Assembly (NCBI GenBank): GCA_934088535.1
Contig: CAKOJC010000006.1
Span: 1-44,273 of the forward strand
Source of the DNA: an uncultured Bacilli bacterium
GTDB taxonomy: Bacteria; Bacillota_I; Bacilli_A; RF39; UBA660
Direction: 5' to 3'
Length of the DNA stretch: 44,273 nt
The notes beneath the pieces were generated by a model that saw nothing but the letters and a program-made list of their open reading frames with translations, was not told the origin of the DNA and searched no databases. This document shows positions 41,270 through 44,273 of the stretch, piece by piece; within the stretch, counting starts at the first letter, position 1; every line of letters starts with the position of its first letter. A program made the position numbers and the translations under genes.

Positions 41270-41304
41270 AAAAGTACTTAGTTAAAATTTTCTAAGTACT
41301 TTTT
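41269..41304. terminator. Bidirectional terminator between convergent genes
   Basis: Perfect 13-bp stem 41269-41281/41292-41304 with A- and T-rich ends. It touches the stop of the kinase-fold gene and contains the stop of the GatD-like gene. Confidence 0.9.
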
Positions 41305-42006
41305 GTATGCTTCTTTAGAAGTCGTTTCTTCTATTTTATAATCTAATTTTTTTGTTTTACATAAATTTTTTAATATATAATCTGTAAAGTATGGATTTCT
41401 AATAAGTAGAGGACCTATTGTATGGGTTGCATATACATTTTTATAAGTAAATCCTTCTTTAGTATTTGTTCCATCGTTTGAATATGCTTCTTGTACTTCA
41501 AATAATGGTGTTTTAACATCATATATATAGTCACATCTATTTTGAAAACCAATTATTTCTTCTTTTATTAATTTTGTTTTTCCTCTTACTTCGCCAACAA
41601 TTCTTTGATTTGACGCATCATTTGCATGTAATAATTCAGTTATATATTTAGTATGATATTTAAATATATCTAATGCATCTAACTTTTCTTCAAGTGTTTC
41701 AATATATTTTCCAAACATACACATTGAGTTACCAGTAAGAATTAAGTAGTTATTAGATTCTATATATTTTTCAAAATCATCTTTTCTTTTTAATATATCA
41801 GATAAAGCAAGTTTTAATGATTCTTCTGAACCACTTCCTATATAGATGATATCATATTTTTCAAAATCAATTTTATCATTTATACTTTTTAAATCTACTT
41901 TAACTTTTATATTACTTCTTTTTAGTTCTTGAACTATGCATCTTGTGTTAGCGTTTTCTCCATATAAGTTTAGAAGGTCATAATACAAGTGTAATACATT
42001 AATCAT
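41278..42006 (-). CDS. gatD: GatD-like lipid II glutamine amidotransferase subunit, nucleophile altered
   Basis: GatD supplies ammonia from glutamine to MurT for amidating the D-Glu of lipid II. The class I amidotransferase-like fold shows YDIIYIGSGSEESL, GFQNRCDYIY and THTIGPLLIRNP with a candidate catalytic H195. The nucleophile elbow, normally CGGYQ-like, reads TGNSMCMFG (91-99). By alignment of the flanking Gly the Cys position is G92, and a Cys (C96) sits four residues later. Length 242 aa. Start overlaps the murT stop, giving a coupled pair. The subunit is clear by context; the amidohydrolase activity is doubtful. Confidence 0.85.
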   Translation of the reverse strand: MINVLHLYYDLLNLYGENANTRCIVQELKRSNIKVKVDLKSINDKIDFEKYDIIYIGSGSEESLKLALSDILKRKDDFEKYIESNNYLILTGNSMCMFGKYIETLEEKLDALDIFKYHTKYITELLHANDASNQRIVGEVRGKTKLIKEEIIGFQNRCDYIYDVKTPLFEVQEAYSNDGTNTKEGFTYKNVYATHTIGPLLIRNPYFTDYILKNLCKTKKLDYKIEETTSKEAYKKYLENFN

Positions 42007-43333
42007 TATTTTCCTCCTCTATAATTTTTTTAAGTTGTATTTCTTTGTCAAAACATACCATTGAGAATATTTTACCAGTTGTTTTAGTTCTGATTGTTTC
42101 ACTTAAGTTATCTAAGTTTTCTACTAGAATTATTTTGTCTTCATTAATACCTGCATATTCCATACGAACTTTCATATCATAACAGAATTTACCAATTAAT
42201 ATTATATTTTTAATATTTGAGTCATTTAATGATTCAAAGTCTATATCCCATATCCAAGAAATATCATTTTCTTTATATCTTCTACTTGAAGAATCAAAAC
42301 CAAGTATTATAGTTTTATCTCCTTCTTGATGTAGAATGTAATCAAGCGATTGTTTGTAACTTAGATTGTTTTCATTCTTGCTTACTAACATTTGCCATTT
42401 TCTATTATCAAAATCGTATATTTCCATTCTTTTAGTTTTAATATTTTCGTCATTTAATACTTTTAATATATCTTCATCTTTAATTCCAATTTCATGTGTT
42501 AGAGCATAACAACCAGTTACGAAGTATACTGTGTATAAGAAGTTTGATGGTAGATGAACTATATTATCATTAATTTTAATTTGTTTATTATCTACGTCTA
42601 TTTCTTTTGCTTCATAGTTTGGTTTACCACGATTGAAGTGATATTTAGGACAATGGTATGAACCAATGTGTCCATAGTGATAGAAATCATATTCAAGTTT
42701 TGAATTACAGATAGGGCAGTATGCAGCATCTAGATTATTAAGATTACTTGGTCTTGAATAATTATTTTCTTCCATACCATAAGTTGTAACTTCACCCTTA
42801 TGATTAATTCTTATTCTATTTACGAACGGATCATCTACATTAAGAATTAGATGTGTTCCTGCTGGTATTGAACCTTTAATTGCATTATATATATTTTCTG
42901 GGTGAGCATTTCTTGGTGGTTGATCTCTTGTGATATTTGTAATCATTAAGTGAGTAGGAGTAATATATTCAAAAATATATTTTAGAAATTGTTCATCTAA
43001 TTCCATAAGTAAAACGTCTGCTTTTAATTTACCACATAGTGATGAATTATTAAGTACTAAAGATGTTATACCATTGATAGTGTTACTTCCTTCTTTGTTA
43101 TATACCACGTTGTATCCATTTTTAGTTAATATATTATAAGTAAGTTCTGTAGAACTACTTTTACCACTTGATCCAGTTATACCAATTACATACTTTGGTA
43201 GTTTAATTTTTTTAAGAATATTCTTATCAAGTTTACGAGCTATATTTCCTCCAATAACGCTTCCTTCGTGTCCAGTTAATTTACTTAGTTTATTAGCAAG
43301 TTTACATGATAAGATAACAATAAATCTCCACAT
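41999..43333 (-). CDS. murT: Lipid II isoglutaminyl synthase subunit MurT
   Basis: This Mur-ligase-like subunit activates the D-Glu carboxylate of lipid II with ATP. The P-loop is GITGSSGKSS (51-60), NITRDQPPR marks the central domain and a C-terminal DUF1727-type domain follows. A zinc-ribbon insertion starts CPICNSKLEY (C206, C209), then YHCPKYHFNRG (C228). The fourth position, Cys in typical MurT, is Tyr231 with His232 next. Length 444 aa is normal. Immediately upstream of gatD with an 8-nt overlap. It implies an amidated peptidoglycan stem. Confidence 0.93.
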   Translation of the reverse strand: MWRFIVILSCKLANKLSKLTGHEGSVIGGNIARKLDKNILKKIKLPKYVIGITGSSGKSSSTELTYNILTKNGYNVVYNKEGSNTINGITSLVLNNSSLCGKLKADVLLMELDEQFLKYIFEYITPTHLMITNITRDQPPRNAHPENIYNAIKGSIPAGTHLILNVDDPFVNRIRINHKGEVTTYGMEENNYSRPSNLNNLDAAYCPICNSKLEYDFYHYGHIGSYHCPKYHFNRGKPNYEAKEIDVDNKQIKINDNIVHLPSNFLYTVYFVTGCYALTHEIGIKDEDILKVLNDENIKTKRMEIYDFDNRKWQMLVSKNENNLSYKQSLDYILHQEGDKTIILGFDSSSRRYKENDISWIWDIDFESLNDSNIKNIILIGKFCYDMKVRMEYAGINEDKIILVENLDNLSETIRTKTTGKIFSMVCFDKEIQLKKIIEEENND

Positions 43334-43418
43334 ATTTAATCACCTATCTATATTATATAACATTTTCATATATTTATAAAGTTTGGCGTAAATACGAGTG
43401 TAAATATTTGATGATATA

Positions 43419-43438
43419 TTCACAATAAAAAATGTGAA
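43419..43438. promoter_or_regulatory. Inverted repeat upstream of the hypothetical gene
   Basis: TTCACA 43419-43424 and TGTGAA 43433-43438 are inverted around an 8-nt A-rich spacer, with another TTGTGAA at 43441. It could be an operator in the divergent murT/43517 gap. Support is weak. Confidence 0.3.
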
Positions 43439-43516
43439 GTTTGTGAAAAATAAATATTTTTTTATTTAATTAGTAGGTGATATATGCTGTTATGAATCTA
43501 TGAAAGGAGTTGGATT

Positions 43517-44086
43517 ATGAAGGGTGAGAAATCTAATAAGTCACTTATTATTTTAGTTGTTATATTTGCTTTAACTACACTTGTTTTAGGAGGACACGTT
43601 GCTTATGATAAATTTGTTTCTTCAAATGATAAAAAGTCGGATGAAGTTATTTGTAATAATAGTAATGTATCAATAAATCTTAATCAATTAGAAAAATATA
43701 AAAACTATAATGATAACAGTTATGGAACAATTGATTATTATTATTCAAATGAAATTAGAGTTTATTTAACTGCTGATGGAAAAGTAAAAATGATAAAAGA
43801 TGGTGAAGAAACAGAAAAAAATATAACAAATTTAGAAAATGTTATTGATATTCTTGAAGTAAGTTATTTTGGAGATGTGAATTACTATTTTCTATTAAAA
43901 AATGGTGATGTTTATAATTATGATTTAGATAATTATGAAAGCAATATATTTACTGCTAGTAAAAATGAGAATGCTTCTAATATTCAACGTATTTTATCTT
44001 ATTCATATGCACCAGCAGCTGCAACTGAATATGATAATTTAGTTATTGGTGTTACAAATACTGGTGAAAATATCATTATAAAGTAA
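43517..44086 (+). CDS. Membrane-anchored hypothetical protein, 189 aa
   Basis: The start has an AAAGGAG site. A transmembrane helix at about 10-32 (LIILVVIFALTTLVLGG) anchors an extracytoplasmic domain. It contains short beta-type repeats such as YFLLKNGDVYNYD and LVIGVTNTGENIII, reminiscent of surface proteins of this lineage. One Cys follows the helix. No domain is recognised. It is monocistronic with a terminator, divergent from murT. Confidence 0.65.
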   Translation: MKGEKSNKSLIILVVIFALTTLVLGGHVAYDKFVSSNDKKSDEVICNNSNVSINLNQLEKYKNYNDNSYGTIDYYYSNEIRVYLTADGKVKMIKDGEETEKNITNLENVIDILEVSYFGDVNYYFLLKNGDVYNYDLDNYESNIFTASKNENASNIQRILSYSYAPAAATEYDNLVIGVTNTGENIIIK

Positions 44087-44099
44087 ATTATAATGTCTG

Positions 44100-44128
44100 A
44101 AAGGATTTTTAAGATCCTTTTTATTTTG
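44100..44128 (+). terminator. Intrinsic terminator
   Basis: Arms 44100-44106 and 44114-44120 with a 7-nt loop and TTATTTTG tail. Confidence 0.8.
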
Positions 44129-44131
44129 AAC

Positions 44132-44156
44132 AAAAAAGCCAACATTTCTGTTAGCT
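44132..44156 (-). terminator. Terminator of the tRNA unit
   Basis: On the minus strand the stem 44149-44156/44137-44144 (one G-T pair) is followed by T6 (A at 44132-44136 plus flank). A second hairpin (arms 44166-44171 and 44183-44188) lies between it and the tRNA. Confidence 0.75.
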
Positions 44157-44198
44157 TGTTTATTTAACTCGTCCTTATAGTTCGAGTTTTTCTCTTAA

Positions 44199-44273
44199 TG
44201 GTGACTCATATGGGATTTGAACCCATGAATGTCGCCTTGAGAGGGCGATGTGTTAACCATTTCACCAATGAGC
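44199..44273 (-). tRNA. tRNA-Glu (anticodon CUC), 5' end cut by the window edge
   Basis: On the minus strand the sequence begins GCTCATTGGTGAAATGG, with a D-arm, an anticodon stem TCGCC/GGCGA around the loop CTCTCAA (anticodon CTC) and a T-arm ATGGG-TTCAAAT-CCCAT. The acceptor 3' strand is ATGAGTC, with an encoded ACCA end. The acceptor pairs fully if one more G precedes the window edge. The GG-CAT start and TTGGTGAA D-arm match Firmicutes tRNA-Glu. CTC reads GAG. Confidence 0.9.

Overview
The window is strongly AT-rich Firmicutes-type DNA with strong Shine-Dalgarno sites, short intergenic gaps and U-tailed hairpin terminators. The gene set includes Ffh, an RNase J-like protein, MurT/GatD (lipid II amidation, so a peptidoglycan wall), LPxTG pilins with sortases, XpaC, a CotD-like spore-coat protein, PssA/Psd and NrnA. 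This suggests an uncultured, probably gut-associated member of the Bacilli, near the Erysipelotrichia/Mollicutes-like lineages. TGA ends several intact genes (37467-37469, 32891-32893 and 24016-24018), so the standard code applies and in-frame TGA codons elsewhere are lesions.

Layout. 1-2516: the tail of an unknown gene, small or decayed ORFs, and a three-gene minus-strand block headed by an HExxH putative metallopeptidase. 2761-5381: ffh, then two tandem paralogous membrane-anchored proteins. 5437-8732: a membrane-tethered set made of a solute-binding/VWA fusion, XpaC, and a second solute-binding-like protein, with no transporter genes nearby. 8926-16270: a complete sortase pilus operon (coiled-coil protein, dedicated signal peptidase, VWA tip pilin, backbone pilin, class C sortase, basal pilin, second sortase). 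16358-19518: a hypothetical gene, a decayed and an intact copy of a CotD-like gene around a double-GNAT gene, and a phage antirepressor pseudogene. 19556-24408: a left-handed beta-helix protein, a metal-responsive ArsR/HMA/P-type ATPase operon, and two ASCH-domain genes around a DMT transporter.

24493-34065 is mostly housekeeping: pyruvate kinase, a small membrane protein, TrmL, a Cas4/DUF2779-type nuclease, a SAF-domain protein, a lipoprotein, RpoZ, an RNase J-like protein with altered metal ligands, and the cysteine desulfurase-ThiI pair for tRNA 4-thiouridine. 34100-44273: a minus-strand two-module surface protein, a small ORF, AckA, NrnA, YsxC/EngB, a type IV pilin-like protein, PssA-Psd, a kinase-fold protein, convergent GatD-MurT, a membrane-anchored hypothetical protein and a tRNA-Glu(CUC) cut by the window edge.

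Two regulatory habits recur. Intrinsic terminators are packed against or across stop codons, often with the stop in the stem or loop. Many transcription units then begin with an extended -10 element (TGnTATAAT) just past the terminator. The most unusual points are the transporter-less solute-binding/VWA/XpaC cluster, the degenerate active sites of the RNase J-like and GatD-like proteins, the altered zinc ribbon of MurT, and a hairpin that could hide the ribosome binding site of the pilin-like gene at 38116. No CRISPR array, IS element or rRNA was seen.
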